DNA of 64,000 bases from Anseranas semipalmata (lineage: Eukaryota; Chordata; Aves; Anseriformes; Anseranatidae), in assembly GCA_013399115.1 (NCBI GenBank), contig VXAA01004204.1, forward strand, positions 368,315 through 432,314, read 5' to 3'. Position 1 is the stretch's first letter; every line of letters starts with the position of its first letter. Positions 36,501-48,560 of this stretch are shown here, in pieces. The notes under the pieces were generated by a model. The model ran no database searches, was not told where the DNA came from, and worked only from the letters and a program-made list of their open reading frames with translations. Both the position numbers and the translations under genes were made by a program.

Positions 36501-39500
36501 ACATGTAGAGGTTGATCCTACAAAGAGAATGAGAGATCAGAATCAAATCTGGCTCTCCTGCATGATGACATATATCTGCACAAATCATTAGGTAGCATTA
36601 TTAAAAGATAACTTTAATGATAATAACATCCTCATCTCACTGTGTTTTCATCCTTGTTTTCATGTACTTCTATCTCATGATCAGAATAGGTTTGCACTGA
36701 ATGACTTCACAAAAAAAAAAAAAAATCATAATGTAGCAAACGTTAAATTCTGTGAGTGAAAGAAAACAAATTCTGGAAATTTACTCATTCACATATCATT
36801 CCAATAATGTCAATATAAAAAAGAACATGAATAAATGAGCAATGTCCTTCATGTCTTAAAGAAATATATCTGAAGTCATTATTAGCTTTTAACAAGAAAT
36901 GAGCTGCTTGTTGTTTTTTGTTTGTTTGTTTTGATTGTAAGTTGCAATGTGTTAAAACTTAAAAATACAAAACCCCACAGTGCTTTATGAGATTAATGTG
37001 TGTGCAAGTGTGCTTTTTAGAAGCCTTTTCCTTTGTTTTATTTTAGTAATTATGTTCTCTGGTCCTTCTTCCTCTCAGGTCTATCAAAAATATTATGTCC
37101 AGCCTTTGAGCCATAAAAAGGTCTTGAAAAATTAATAAAAAATCTATTATGGTTATTTTAATTCTGTTAGTGGAGGAGACATGGAGGATAAACTTTGAAG
37201 GAAAAATTGTTTTTCACTTTCTAGACTCATTTTAAAATTCAGTTAACCTATTAAATATTTAAAAATAAGAAAAGCAGAGAGTGAAAGATCAAAATGTTTC
37301 TAAATCTTTGGAGAAACATCTAACTTTATACATCATTGAACAGATAAATTAATGCAATTTATCTCTGTTATGAAATATGCACAGTAAATGCCTTCAACAT
37401 CAGAGAATAATATTAAGCCTTTGAATAGCAGCTTTAAAACAATAAGATTTGTTTTATCACTTGTCTGTGTTTAATACAAGGTTTCTATCTTTATCATTAG
37501 CTAATGCATAATTTCTGTACATACTAAGGAAAATTTCTTAGTCTTTGCTAAACGTACTCACTGAAAAACTTTACAACCTATTTACAATTATGAGAGTCCT
37601 GATCCTGTACATTAGCATGAGTGTGAGTGTACTGACTCAGTAAAAACAATGGAAAATACTGAAATGTGGTAGGTACTTCAGTATCATCTGTTGCATTTTG
37701 AATGAAGTGCAGTTTTTATAAAACTTGTAATAGTAATAGATTTATAAACCACTTTTTAAAATTACAAGCTTATTTTAGTTTTCTGTAATGACAGATAGAA
37801 ATAACTAGTTGGAAGCAAATGAGTCATAGCATGCAACATTTTTATTTTCTAGGAGGAAAATTTTAAGCATTTATTTTCTTTATTAGAATCTGAAAAATGA
37901 CCAGATCTTGAAGGGTCACATTTACTCAGGAGGAAGTAGGAATATTTTCTGAGGAAAAAATAAATTGAAATGTAACATCTTTAGCATAGTATTAGATCTT
38001 GATGTACTGATTTTTATTAGCCTGTTTATCCAGAGAGACACTGCTCTTTACATCAAATACATACATGTCACACCTATCTGTGTTACAGGCACGTTTGTGG
38101 AAAGGGAAATTTCTGAACCATGTCCCTGAAGAGTGACAGGCTGGTAGAGCTTTCTTTTGGTAATACATTATCCTGGAGTGTAAAGAGTGTTTCAAGCCTG
38201 TCTGAACCTTGAAAATCCATAACCTGGAAATTTTTCTTGAGTTTTCATGACTGTGACTTTCCTTTCAAACTGAAGAGGAAAAGTTTACTAAAGCTTCTTA
38301 AACAAAAAACATTCTACTCTTAATTGTACTGAACACAAATTGTTAGAATGTTTATCTAGGAAATGGGGAGAGGAGTTCAAATCTCCCATCTTCTGAAAGG
38401 TATTCAAATCTACTTCTGCTACTTCTGCATTTTAATTGGTTTATATGAGGTAATTCTGAAGTGAGGATATACTTCATGTTATCTTTCGGAAAAAGAATAA
38501 AGCCAATAAGAGGGAGAAATGATTGTGCTGTCTAGAGGCTAGGGGAGTCTTGTGGGAAGAAGGACTCTGGACCTAACTGGTCTGCTTGCATATTTTATCC
38601 TATGAATGAATCAGAGAAAAAAAAAAAATTACTCAAATATCAGTATGGAATTCTGGGGATTTGGTTTTAGTTCTTTGAATTTTCTGTTGGATGAATTTGA
38701 AAAAAGGGTGCCCTACAGGCTAGTTTATAGAGTATGTTCAAGTCTTAATATGTTTTAGTATGTTACTATATACATGCTGTTTTGTATTATCCCAATTCTC
38801 TAAAAAGATTATATGCACAATTTAAAATGTAGGGTCAAATTTGTGTCCCCCCACATCTTCAACCAGTTAAGGAGAAAGTCTTTGCTTTTATAGCACCTTC
38901 CATTTTCACAGACCGTATTAATAAGAAACAAAATGAATTTAACCTCAGAACACGCTTTGAGAGCTACAGAGAAATGGAGAAACAAAAGACCAGATTTTTA
39001 GACATTAGGTGATGATTTCTAGACATTTGATGATCGTTAGAATGTAGCATATTTATAGTCAGTTTAGATTCTGTGCTGTTCAGGTATGTACACATCACAT
39101 AGATCCTGGTTATTAACTCTATCTGTTTATGTGGTAGTTCCACTGGTTCAAAGGTGTGTTGGGTAGTGTTATGAGAAGGAAATCCATTCAGAGTTACTAC
39201 ATACAAAGAATCTGCATGTGGTTTCAGGAGGCTGAGCTTCAGATTTTGAAGGGTGTTATAGTTTGCAGGGAAGCAGCACAAAATGCTTACCCTGTTCTTA
39301 CACTTTTCCTTGCTTATCCGTTTCTGCTAGTGTCAGAGATTGGGCTATGTGGCAAAGACAGAAAAAGTCCTCACATTGTAATTCATTCTTTCAATCAGAT
39401 CTTAACTTTAAGACTGTTCTTCCTTCCTCACATCTTACATGGGTAGCAAGATGATATTACAAAACTCTTGCTTTACACTGGTTGCAGTCTGAAATGTACC

Positions 39501-41982
39501 CTTCCAATCACAAGGATCATCCTGAAAGTGTTTCTGCCGCAGCACAAGAAAAAAGAGGTGTCTTACCAGATCTAAACATTTTACCTATCTAGAAGAGCAG
39601 CACTGTCAGCAACCTTTTATTCAGTAATCTGGTTCACCAATATCATATTAGCAAAAGCTAGCTGTCCGTTGGCTTAACGGTATACGGCAATTTCAAAAAC
39701 ATTTCACAGCAGATATGTAGTGAGAAATCTGTTAACTTTGATTCACTAGTGAGTAGGAAAAGCTGTCCTGCTGATGTATGCTTTTTAAGTATGCTTTCTT
39801 ATACAACCAAAGTATGAGTTTCTTAGAAGCCTCTGATACCTTTGTCAGATGTGCTATAACAAGAATTCTTTCTAGGGCAATTATTAGCAGAAATTCCCAA
39901 GGTTTACATCTCACATGATTTCTTGTGTTTGAAATCATTAAGAAGTCACACCAATCGTTAAGAAATTTTACACATATATATACAGTGTCGATTTCCCTTT
40001 AATGGCTTGCCCTGTCTACAGCTTAGGTAGCAGCAACAGAGACTTGGTAATTTTCAAGTGCTGGGGGGAAATGATGTGGGGAGAGGGGTGAGTTGTCCAA
40101 CTTAATCAGTGTTAGACTTGAGCTATATAAGGTATTAATATCTCACCTTCTTTCAAAACTTTAAGCAGGACTAAAAAGCAAATTCACTCAAATTATTCAG
40201 CATGCTAGAATAATCAATGCTCTAAGACACTGAAAGTAAAGCCCTTCACTTTTGCCTTGTGTATTTCTATGTATGAATATATGTATATATATATGCACAC
40301 ACAGAGATATTAATATAGGTTCCCTGCTGACTTCGTCTTTTGATTTTAGGTACTGCAAGAACTTCATAGAGATCCTGTAAACAAATCATGCTGATTCACT
40401 TCCTGAAGGTCTAAAGTCAATAGATCTCCTAGTTTCAGGCTGTGGTGGTGGTTCTGTTCATTAATTATTGACTTAACATTTGAAGTGGGAATTGCGCATC
40501 TGCTATAGTTATGATAAAAACAAATGTAAAAACACAAGAGGTATGTGCGTTTCATAAAGATTACAAATTCTTTGAAAGCAAGAAAATAAGGAGAATAGCT
40601 GTCTTGAAGTACTGTGGAAAGAGTACAGGAAGGGAGGCAAAGGCTGAAAAGTCAGGAGAATGGCCTGATTGCTCTCTGAAGTGGATTTAAAGCTTGTACA
40701 AATCAACACCTGTATAGCAGTTTTGCATTAGATGTTACAATGAAGTGCTTCAAGATTATATTTCCATCTAGTGACTGGCGTGACTTAGCAATCCATATCA
40801 TACTTGAGAATTAGTGTCTACTTTATCCTACCTGTACAGCCAGAATTTACTTTGGAGATCCTGGAATGGATCTGAAATTGATTAAGCTACAGTTACTGTG
40901 TATCTATGTCTCTTAGAGGGATTTTTTTTCCTTTATTATTTGAGGTTTATACTCTCAGAATATAAAATTCAGCACTATAAATAACAGCAAGTATCCACAA
41001 GCTGTATGTGGGAGTTTTAGTAAAATGAGGATTTCAGAATTTGATCTCCAGTTAATTTTTTTCCTTTCAAGTTTCCCAGAAAAACCTTTCAGAACACAAG
41101 TAAATTCTTCTGGCAGTCAAAGAAAGTCCAACAGTCCAACTAATGACTCCTGACCCAGATGCATCTAAGCTGCTCAGTTATTTCTTCTGAGTCAGGCCAA
41201 ATGACTGACAAAAATGTTGCGCTGATATCCATGTTTTTTGGAACAGGAGAGGCAGGTCAGAGGCCTGTTGCAACACAAAGCAGTGAGGGGTGAGCTGCCC
41301 ACCCACTTCTTTTTTAACAAGGCTCTGGGACTCAGGGGAACTCTGAACTATTCCTGGAGTTCCCCTCGCCACTGCTCTTAGTGGTATGAAAGCTGTTTTC
41401 TGTTGTCTTCTGAAAAATGTTGGGATGAGATTCCTGGTGAAGAATGTTGATCACTCCTTCTCTAATTCAGGAAAAGACAAATAACCTTTTTCATTTGCCA
41501 GCAAGCAGCACACTCATTCCTTTAAACTCAGAATTACAGAGCTGAAATTTCACCAGTGCAATAAATTGACTTCCACCCAAAGGAAAGTGATTGATTAAAA
41601 CTTGCCTGTGCTTTCAGCTGACTTTTTTTCTGACGTTGTGAGCTGTCAATTATATGTTATTACTCCCAAATCCTAGATTATTTTGATATTTTGTTCACTA
41701 CCCATTCTTCTAATGGAAGACTCCATGATACACAACTGTTTGGGAGTCCCTTTTTCTTTGGCTGATTGCAGATGTAGGCTGAGCTGCACTTTGCCTATAC
41801 TTTAGTTTGCTTCACATTTTTCTGTTAAAATATATTTTCTGGTGCTTCTAGTGTTACCAAAATGTACCCATTTGGATGAAAATTTCCCAGAGATGACATT
41901 TGCTACAGGAAGACTTTACCTTGAAGTGCTTTATTTTACATGGTTCATGAATGACATGAGGGAGGGCAAAGGGGATCGGGGA

Positions 41983-41986
<4 letters not shown>
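36501..41986. other. Noncoding, mostly unique
   Basis: No gene recognised. A possible ancient repeat lies at 37594-37690. Simple sequence: A13 near 36713-36725, (GTTT) units near 36914-36935, A-run near 38618-38628, TA-rich 40281-40294. Overlapping frames on both strands at 38964-39454 (105 codons minus, 96 plus) share the same bases and show no conserved domain. Confidence 0.5.
37594..37690 (+). repeat. Possible ancient repeat remnant
   Basis: TCCTGATCCTGTACATTAGC, ATGAGTGTGAGTGTACTGAC and AAACAATGGAAAATACTG recall the sauropsid pattern 'gatcctgcaaacactta ... atgagtaactttactca ... cccattg'. It is weak and needs a library search. Confidence 0.3.

Positions 41987-41987
<1 letters not shown>

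Positions 41988-42018
<31 letters not shown>
41988..42018. repeat. (TG)n microsatellite
   Basis: ATATAT runs into about 14 GT units ending at 42018. A second (GT)8 lies 73 bp downstream. Confidence 0.95.
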
Positions 42019-42022
<4 letters not shown>

Positions 42023-42090
42023 CTTTAAAAAAAAATACTGAGAAGCTAGGGAGCATCCATGCTTTCTGGTAAGGACAGACACAAGGTTTT

Positions 42091-42106
42091 GTGTGTGTGT
42101 GTGTGT
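42091..42106. repeat. (GT)8 microsatellite
   Basis: Eight uninterrupted GT units, in the same orientation as the longer tract just upstream. Confidence 0.95.
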
Positions 42107-43873
42107 TTGGATGTTTCTGTAAGTTGTGCATAATTCTCTCTGTGGCCAGCAGCTGTTTATAAAATGCCCTCAGGGCAAGACTGCTCCTAATTTTGAGCAA
42201 ATGTACGCATCATATAGCATCATAAAATGTTCTTATTAAGTCAAGTGCCCTTTAGCCCCACTTTGGCTATGAAACTTTGAAGAGAGTCCATAATCCATGA
42301 ACAATATTAACATAAATGAGCAGCCACACCAATGAGGATACAGAGCAGAGCAAACACTGGAAGATACGGTGATGTGTGAAATTAATATGTCGTCAATAAT
42401 TTTAATTATATTTGAGGAAGGTATCCCTCAGTAACCATTGATTGTTTGTAGTTGTCTCATCTGTGAACTCTGTTTGTATCTGAAAAAATGTTAACTGTAA
42501 GAAAACTGACTACAGTTTTGTAAAGCTGTAAGAAAGTTGACTACACACGTGTAGTCATACATACATAAAGTAGTCATCACATACATAAAGTCACAGCACA
42601 TATGAAATACAAAAGCAGCTGTGAAATGTTTTTGATGCTCTGAAGAAATATAAACAATATACTGTCAAAAAATAAAAACAAGTAACTCCACCACAAACAT
42701 TATTGAAATATATTTCCTCTGGGTCTTGTAAGAAAATCACTAATACTTTCTAAAAGGCCATTAACTGTAAGTTGCTTTCTCCTTCAGGCAAGGATTTTAT
42801 CCTTTCCATTTTTCATTATTATTAATTAAAACTAGCCATGTTTCTGTAGAAAAAATATATACAGAAAAACTATAAAAATATCATTTCCTTGGAGAGACTA
42901 GCATAAAAATACTACCTGGGTTATTTGCCTTGATTAATGTTTTACAGATATGAGAAATGTATGTAATTAGATGCCAGTGATTTATTAGCTATTAAAATAT
43001 AATATATTCTATCATAAGACCTAGAGAAGATGTGTACATGGGCAAGTGTGAATAGTATTGTTTTCCTTTCACTAGACTTGAAACTGAGCTGGACAGTCAA
43101 GCTTTGATCAGCAGGCAGTGTTACTGTGGAGCTTCTCCTGAGCTAATACAGCCTCAGAGAAAGGCAGTATATGTTAGTTTATGCTCAGTGATATGTTTAA
43201 CATGGTTATATGCATGGAGCTCGCATCTGACAGAATGAACCCTTAAACACTGAACTCTGAACTCATCCATGGAGTCATCATGTTGAGGTCCAGGTCAGAC
43301 CAGACACACCATGATATGTGCTACATAATGTTTAAATACTGCAAATTATGATATTTAAACTGTATAGTATGTAAAAATATATGCTCTATATTTATTATAG
43401 TTTTTGCCATTTGTAAATATTGGATAATCCTGTTTGGGAAAAACTGAATTAATGTTTTTTGTAATAGGTGAGGAGGAAAAGAATTCATGCTATTTAACTG
43501 TAGACCTCTAATTTGCTTGTCTGAGGGAGGATTTTAAAATCTGCGGAGTATCCAAGGGGTATTACAGTGCATTAAGGGAAAAGTTTGAAGGTATACATAT
43601 TTTCTATAAGTTTTTTTTCCTATTCTTTGACTTCACATGAGGCTTCTGAGGAATAATCATTGTTGGTGTTCTTCACACCATTCTGGTCATTTGTAACAAG
43701 CTCAGATTTTATCAGACTTCATCAGGCTTCTTGTCTATACAGAACTTATACTTTGCATGATATAGTGGACTCGTTGTAGTACCAGTTAAGCAGTATCAGT
43801 TTTTATGCTTGGTTTATTGAACATGGTCAGTTTTCCATAGTCCAGTGTTTGTATTTCAACTACTACTGAGTGA
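42107..43873. other. Noncoding with a duplicated palindromic patch
   Basis: No gene recognised. The notable patch at 42491-42595 is listed separately. Confidence 0.55.
42491..42595. repeat. Nested direct repeats around a palindrome with an E-box
   Basis: CTGTAAGAAAACTGACTACA begins at 42495 and recurs at 42526 (CTGTAAGAAAGTTGACTACA, two mismatches; period 31). It flows into GACTACAC-AC-GTGTAGTC (42539-42556), a perfect 8-bp inverted repeat containing CACGTG at 42546-42551. GTAGTCATACATACATAAA at 42551 then recurs from 42570 with a one-base shift (period 19). CACGTG is the canonical bHLH E-box, but one site alone does not prove regulation. Confidence 0.8.
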
Positions 43874-44072
43874 TGGTGAGGGTGACGGAGCACTGGAACA
43901 GGCTGCCCAGAGAGCTTGTGGAGTCTCCTTCTCCAGAGACATTCAAAACCCGCCTGGACGCGTTCCTGTGTGACCTGATCTAGGTGTTCCTGCTCTGGCA
44001 GGGGGATTGGACTAGATGACCTTTCAAGGTCCCTTCCAATCCCTAACATTCTGTGATTCTGTGATTCCATGA
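43874..44072 (+). mobile_element. CR1 LINE 3' fragment
   Basis: The CR1 words GTGAGGGTGACGGAGCACTG, AACAGGCTGCCCAGAG, GGAGTCTCCTTCTCCAGAGA, CATTCAAAACCCGCCTGGAC and CTCTGGCAGGGGGATTGGAC occur in order, ending in repeated ATTCTGTG. It is about 200 bp, one of the better-preserved copies in the window, with ATTCTGTG- rather than ATTCTATG-type tail units. That suggests a different CR1 subfamily from most neighbours. Confidence 0.97.
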
Positions 44073-46099
44073 CTACACTTACATTCAGATTTATTCTTTA
44101 ATAGCACATTTACTCCTCAGTTCAGTTATTCACCTATCTGTTATGCATGTATAGGAACAAATTAACAATGTAACCAGAGTTTGAAAGCTTATTCCTATTG
44201 TACCTCAATACTTCGAGCTTATCACATTCTAAGCTCTGCTTTTTGAACTGGATCGTGTCTTTCATTTTCATACTGTTTTTATATTATTCCTCTTTTCTAA
44301 TGCAATGGTTTTCTGCCTGTGGTCTATAGATACCTCCAACAAAGAGGTCTATAAAAGTTTACTAAGGAGTAGTTTATTGTCAGTAGGCTTACATTAACTA
44401 TACATTCATTCAGACCTCTACTAAGAATTTTTCTTGGGCCTTTAAACAGAAAAATGTTAAAAACCTCTCTAATCATTCGCATATCATGTAAAGTGTACAT
44501 ACCAACAACTGTTAGTGTTTGTATGCTTTTTGTTCCCCCCCCCTTTTTTTTTCAGTAATTTATCTGTAAGTCACAGATAGAGAAATACATTTCACCAAAT
44601 AGAGGTAAAAATATCTGAATTTTCTGTTAAGGTAGTAGAGGGAAATAGGCATTGGGTGGTGCAAATTTGATTGTAAAGTCAATATTTAACAGAGGATAGA
44701 TGAACTGGAGAAAATAGGTCCAGAAAACATATTTTACTTTATCTAGAGTGAGAATCAAATTTTTGTTTTAGTTCATTGTAGTTTTGATGGTTTTCTTAAA
44801 ATTTCTATAAAGTTAAGTTGAAATACATTTCAATAAGAACAGTTTAGAAAGATTCATTTAGAAGCTGTTAGCAAATCAGTGAATCCAAGAAGATTTTTTA
44901 AACCTTTTTGGTTGGCCTCCGACTCCAGTTTTTAATTTGGATGAACAATTTGACCTCCACTTATGTGCCCAGCTTGCTTCTGTGAAACTCCATTCAGGAA
45001 GTAAAGGCCAGTGGCAGGATCATTATAAAGATCATTAAATTGGGATGCCATGTGTTGTCATACGACATCAAGCTTTTGCACATCTGAACAATTTTTTTCC
45101 CCTTCAAATCAGTTCTGAATCTGCTATGGAGAATCCATAACAATATTGCAGTCTAAAATCTGGTGTACTGAGTAGAAATCACTGCCATTCAGCTTCATGT
45201 GAGCCAAGAACTACAGCCAGGTTTTCATGTCTCATTCGAAATTCACCACTGGTAGCTGGATTCCTATTACTGGAAATAGCTGGACTACGTACTGGTAAAG
45301 ATGGTGTTAGAACTATTTTGTTATACACAAGAAGCATCTGACACACTTGTAAACATTAGATATGGTTTACAGAAATTTCGGACCTTTGCTGTCTCTGTGG
45401 GATTTATCTTTCATTGGTGTAAATTATCACTTCATTGACCTTCTATTCCAGCTTTATTGTCTGTAAGGCGATAGATAATTTCCTATTGAGGAATATTTTC
45501 TAGGCTGCTTTTCCTTCCTGTTTGCTATTCATCTTTTGCCCTAGGTAACTACAGACCGTTATATAAATAACACTGCTGATAAGATAGCATTCCAGTAACA
45601 ATTTTTGTCCTAGATTAAAAACCAGATGTGGATAGCAGCATAAATTTCTGATTATAGAAAACAGATGAGAACCTATAAAGAGCACAGGGTAAACCCTTTC
45701 ACTGTGAAAAATAAGATGCAAAGTTGTACTCGATATGCTAATCTGTATTTCGCATGGCATGTGAGGAATGTCTCCATGTTTTCTCCAACACATGGGATGA
45801 TTTGGAAAAAGGCCATCTGCCTTGTGGTATAACGAAAATAGAGACGGCTGCTGCACTCAACAACACACATGACTAAAAGAATTTGACCCCTCTGGGATCT
45901 ACTTGGAAATGTGATTGCAAGAAAATTGGATTGCTTTGGAATTGGATTCATCATTGTAGAAAAAAAGGTAGTGAAAGGATGATCAAAAGTGAGACCTAGA
46001 TAAGGTAACTGTAGAACTGAAAAGGAAAAAACATGTTTTTATTTAACTTTAATTTAATTTAATTTAGTTAGTTCTCTCTGTGTGTTACATTTTGTAAAA
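44073..46099. other. Noncoding, nothing recognised
   Basis: Unique AT-rich sequence. A C9T9 tract at 44535-44552 followed by CAG resembles a splice-acceptor tract, but no exon is evident after it. Overlapping minus-strand frames of 118 and 93 codons (45954 to 45500) are unrecognised. Confidence 0.5.
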
Positions 46100-48560
46100 A
46101 CGTTCACTGTATATTATGGGGTGGTTCAGATCCAGTATGTGTAACCAAGGATTGTGGATGTAGGGAGGCCACTCCCTCAATGGGGTGCTGACAGCTCTGT
46201 TTCACTGTGACTCTGTTCCACTCAATTCTTCCTTGAGATCTGTGATATCACGGTTGCTTTCTTCTATAACACATGCAATGTGCTTATGATGTTTCTCTTT
46301 CTTCCTTTTTGTCTTTCTGTGTAGTGTATCAGAGGACTGTGACCATATTCTCCCTCAAACTGGGGCTCCTGTACTTGAAAGAGTGCAGAAATCATAATTT
46401 TGCTCACAACACACCCGGTACTCTGAAAGGCACTAAAAAGACTAATGGATTAAGAGGACTGCCCTGATTCAGTTAGTTGTTTAGTTAGTTTTGGGATGGT
46501 GTCTGAAGTCCATCATTCTTCCTATACAATTACATCTCTTCAGAGATCTTATCAGGTGAGTGGCAACTCATATAAAAATAATAATCTTTCAGATTTTCAT
46601 AGGGTTCATTTTGCAGAGGTGGAAAAGGCACTTGGGTCCTAAGTCTATAACTGTACTAGTAAACTGAAAATGCCAGGGTGTACACTGTGTTGCAGAAGAC
46701 AGATGGTATGGTACAGCCCGTATCTATGCTAGTAAACTTTCAAGGGTGTCTTTGTGCCAACAATAAGGTTGCTAGCAAAGGCCATAGAAGAGAATGTGTC
46801 CTCCAGGTTTTGTGCCTACTCATCTACATGTTTGGCTGTCATACATGCCTTGCTCCGTTTCATCTGCCTGATGAATAACATATTGTTATGCCTTCAGGTG
46901 TATAAGAAAAAACCCTGTGCCCTGTGCCTTCAGATTGACAGTCTCTGCATAGCAAACTGTAGTTATATATTTTTTTTGAAGCACCTACCAGTACACTTCA
47001 GGATGTTCGGGCACCTGAAGCCCTGCTTCTCATATCAGGCAGCCTTCGATATCTTCTCAGGACCATGTTAGGGGCCTTTTCCTTCAGACTGCAGCTAGAA
47101 GAGCTGTTAGCCTTCATATCATGCAGGTCAGGTACCTAGTTCTGATAGTGGGCTGTACAGAGGGGTCTTGGTGGCATGTAGACATTTCAGCTCAAGTCAA
47201 TGGCAGGATGTAGAGAAGAGGTGCTGGTCCTGGAAAGAAGCTTGAGACTATGCTGCAGGTTACAAGGGAGATTGCACTGTGATATGCATAAGGTGCTGAA
47301 CGTTTGCATGGAGCTCAGTTTCCCTTTCCACGTGACCAGGCACCAGACATCAAGCACCAAAGTACCATATTCTACAAGGCCATCACCATAGAGAAGACGG
47401 TTGCCATCTCTGTAACCTTGCTATTGTGGACTCTTACTGCTGAATAGGCAACAGGTTTGGGGGTGGCAAATTTACAGCAGGCAGAGTTATATTGGACATC
47501 TCTGAGGCCAATAAACAGACCCTGCAGTGATGAGTAGTCTTCACCAACAGTGCTGATGACTTGTGGGCCAGGAATAGCCACAAAATAGACCCTAATTCTC
47601 TTCTGCCATCCTCACGTCCACAGCATTTGCAAATCAGTCTTGCTCTCTCAGAGCTCTTTGGGTTTTGTCTAGGTTCCCTGTCTGTATTGCACACTGCTAA
47701 TCTACTCCTAGCAGATACCCACAGCATCTTTCCTCCAATCACTGCCCTTCAAACACTCACCATCTGACTTTTAGCAGTCTTCCACAGCTCCTCTTCTGTC
47801 TATTATGCCTCTCAGTGGCACCTCTCCATTTTCTCCCTCCAGACTTGAGACAGATGCAGTTTTACAAAATGGTTTCCCAGTCACACAAATGCGTAAAACC
47901 AAAGCTCTCCCTGTCCATACTTCTTATAATTGCCGTTCTGACACAGGCCCTTAAACAGCTCTTATCTTACCAGCCAGTAGTTTTAGTTACTTCTTTATTA
48001 CAAAGCTATAACACAAAACTGAATTATTTGCAAGCTTTGTTTATATAAATATTATATAAACAATGTATTTTTTATAAATTTATAAAAATATATAAAATTT
48101 ATATATATATACATTTAAAGTGAGGAGAGGGACTGAGTGTATATCCTCTCAGCCCTGTAACTGTACCTGGTAAGAGTGGGCCAGTGATCAATCAGATGTC
48201 TACTCTGATCGTTCCTTCTTCCAGGCTGTATGAAGGGCTGCTGAGGTGCTCATTCAGAGGGGCTTATCTGAAACACCTCTGCACCTATCTTCAGATTCAG
48301 ACATGCTTCAGTTGGACAAGGAGAGGGAGAAGAAGAGGTGTAGCCTCAGTGTATCTCTAGCTGGGTTGTGGACCATGAGATGTATGGTGGAAACCTGCTC
48401 CAATTATGCTGAACTAATGACTTTGTCAGTCTTGTGCTCTGAGTAAGTCAGGTTTAACTTTTAAAATTTACTCCTGTGTATGGTAGTGGCTGTGTGGTAG
48501 TCTACAACTGCAAGCTCAGCATAGGTAGTGAGGATGATTCAGTCAGAATTAGATCCTTCC
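46100..48560. other. GC-richer unassigned block
   Basis: Base composition rises visibly (parts near 47160-47400 approach half G+C) compared with the surrounding AT-rich DNA. Short open frames are dense on both strands: for example 46754-47071 plus (105 codons), 47742-47434 minus (102 codons) and 48476-48751 plus (91 codons). None has a recognised domain, and they overlap in conflicting frames. It may be an old, decayed repeat or retrocopy, or exonic sequence of a non-coding RNA. I cannot choose. Confidence 0.35.
48040..48114. repeat. AT-rich low-complexity stretch
   Basis: Nearly pure A/T with TATAAA, ATAAAATAT and (TA)n words, lying inside the otherwise GC-richer block. It contains several short inverted repeats (ATAAATTTAT type). 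Confidence 0.8.

Noticed and set aside
41931..42200. 89-codon minus-strand ORF with a Thr-His repeat
   Set aside because: The repeat is just the (TG)n microsatellite in translation.
43786..44070. 94-codon minus-strand ORF
   Set aside because: Antisense reading of a CR1 3' end.
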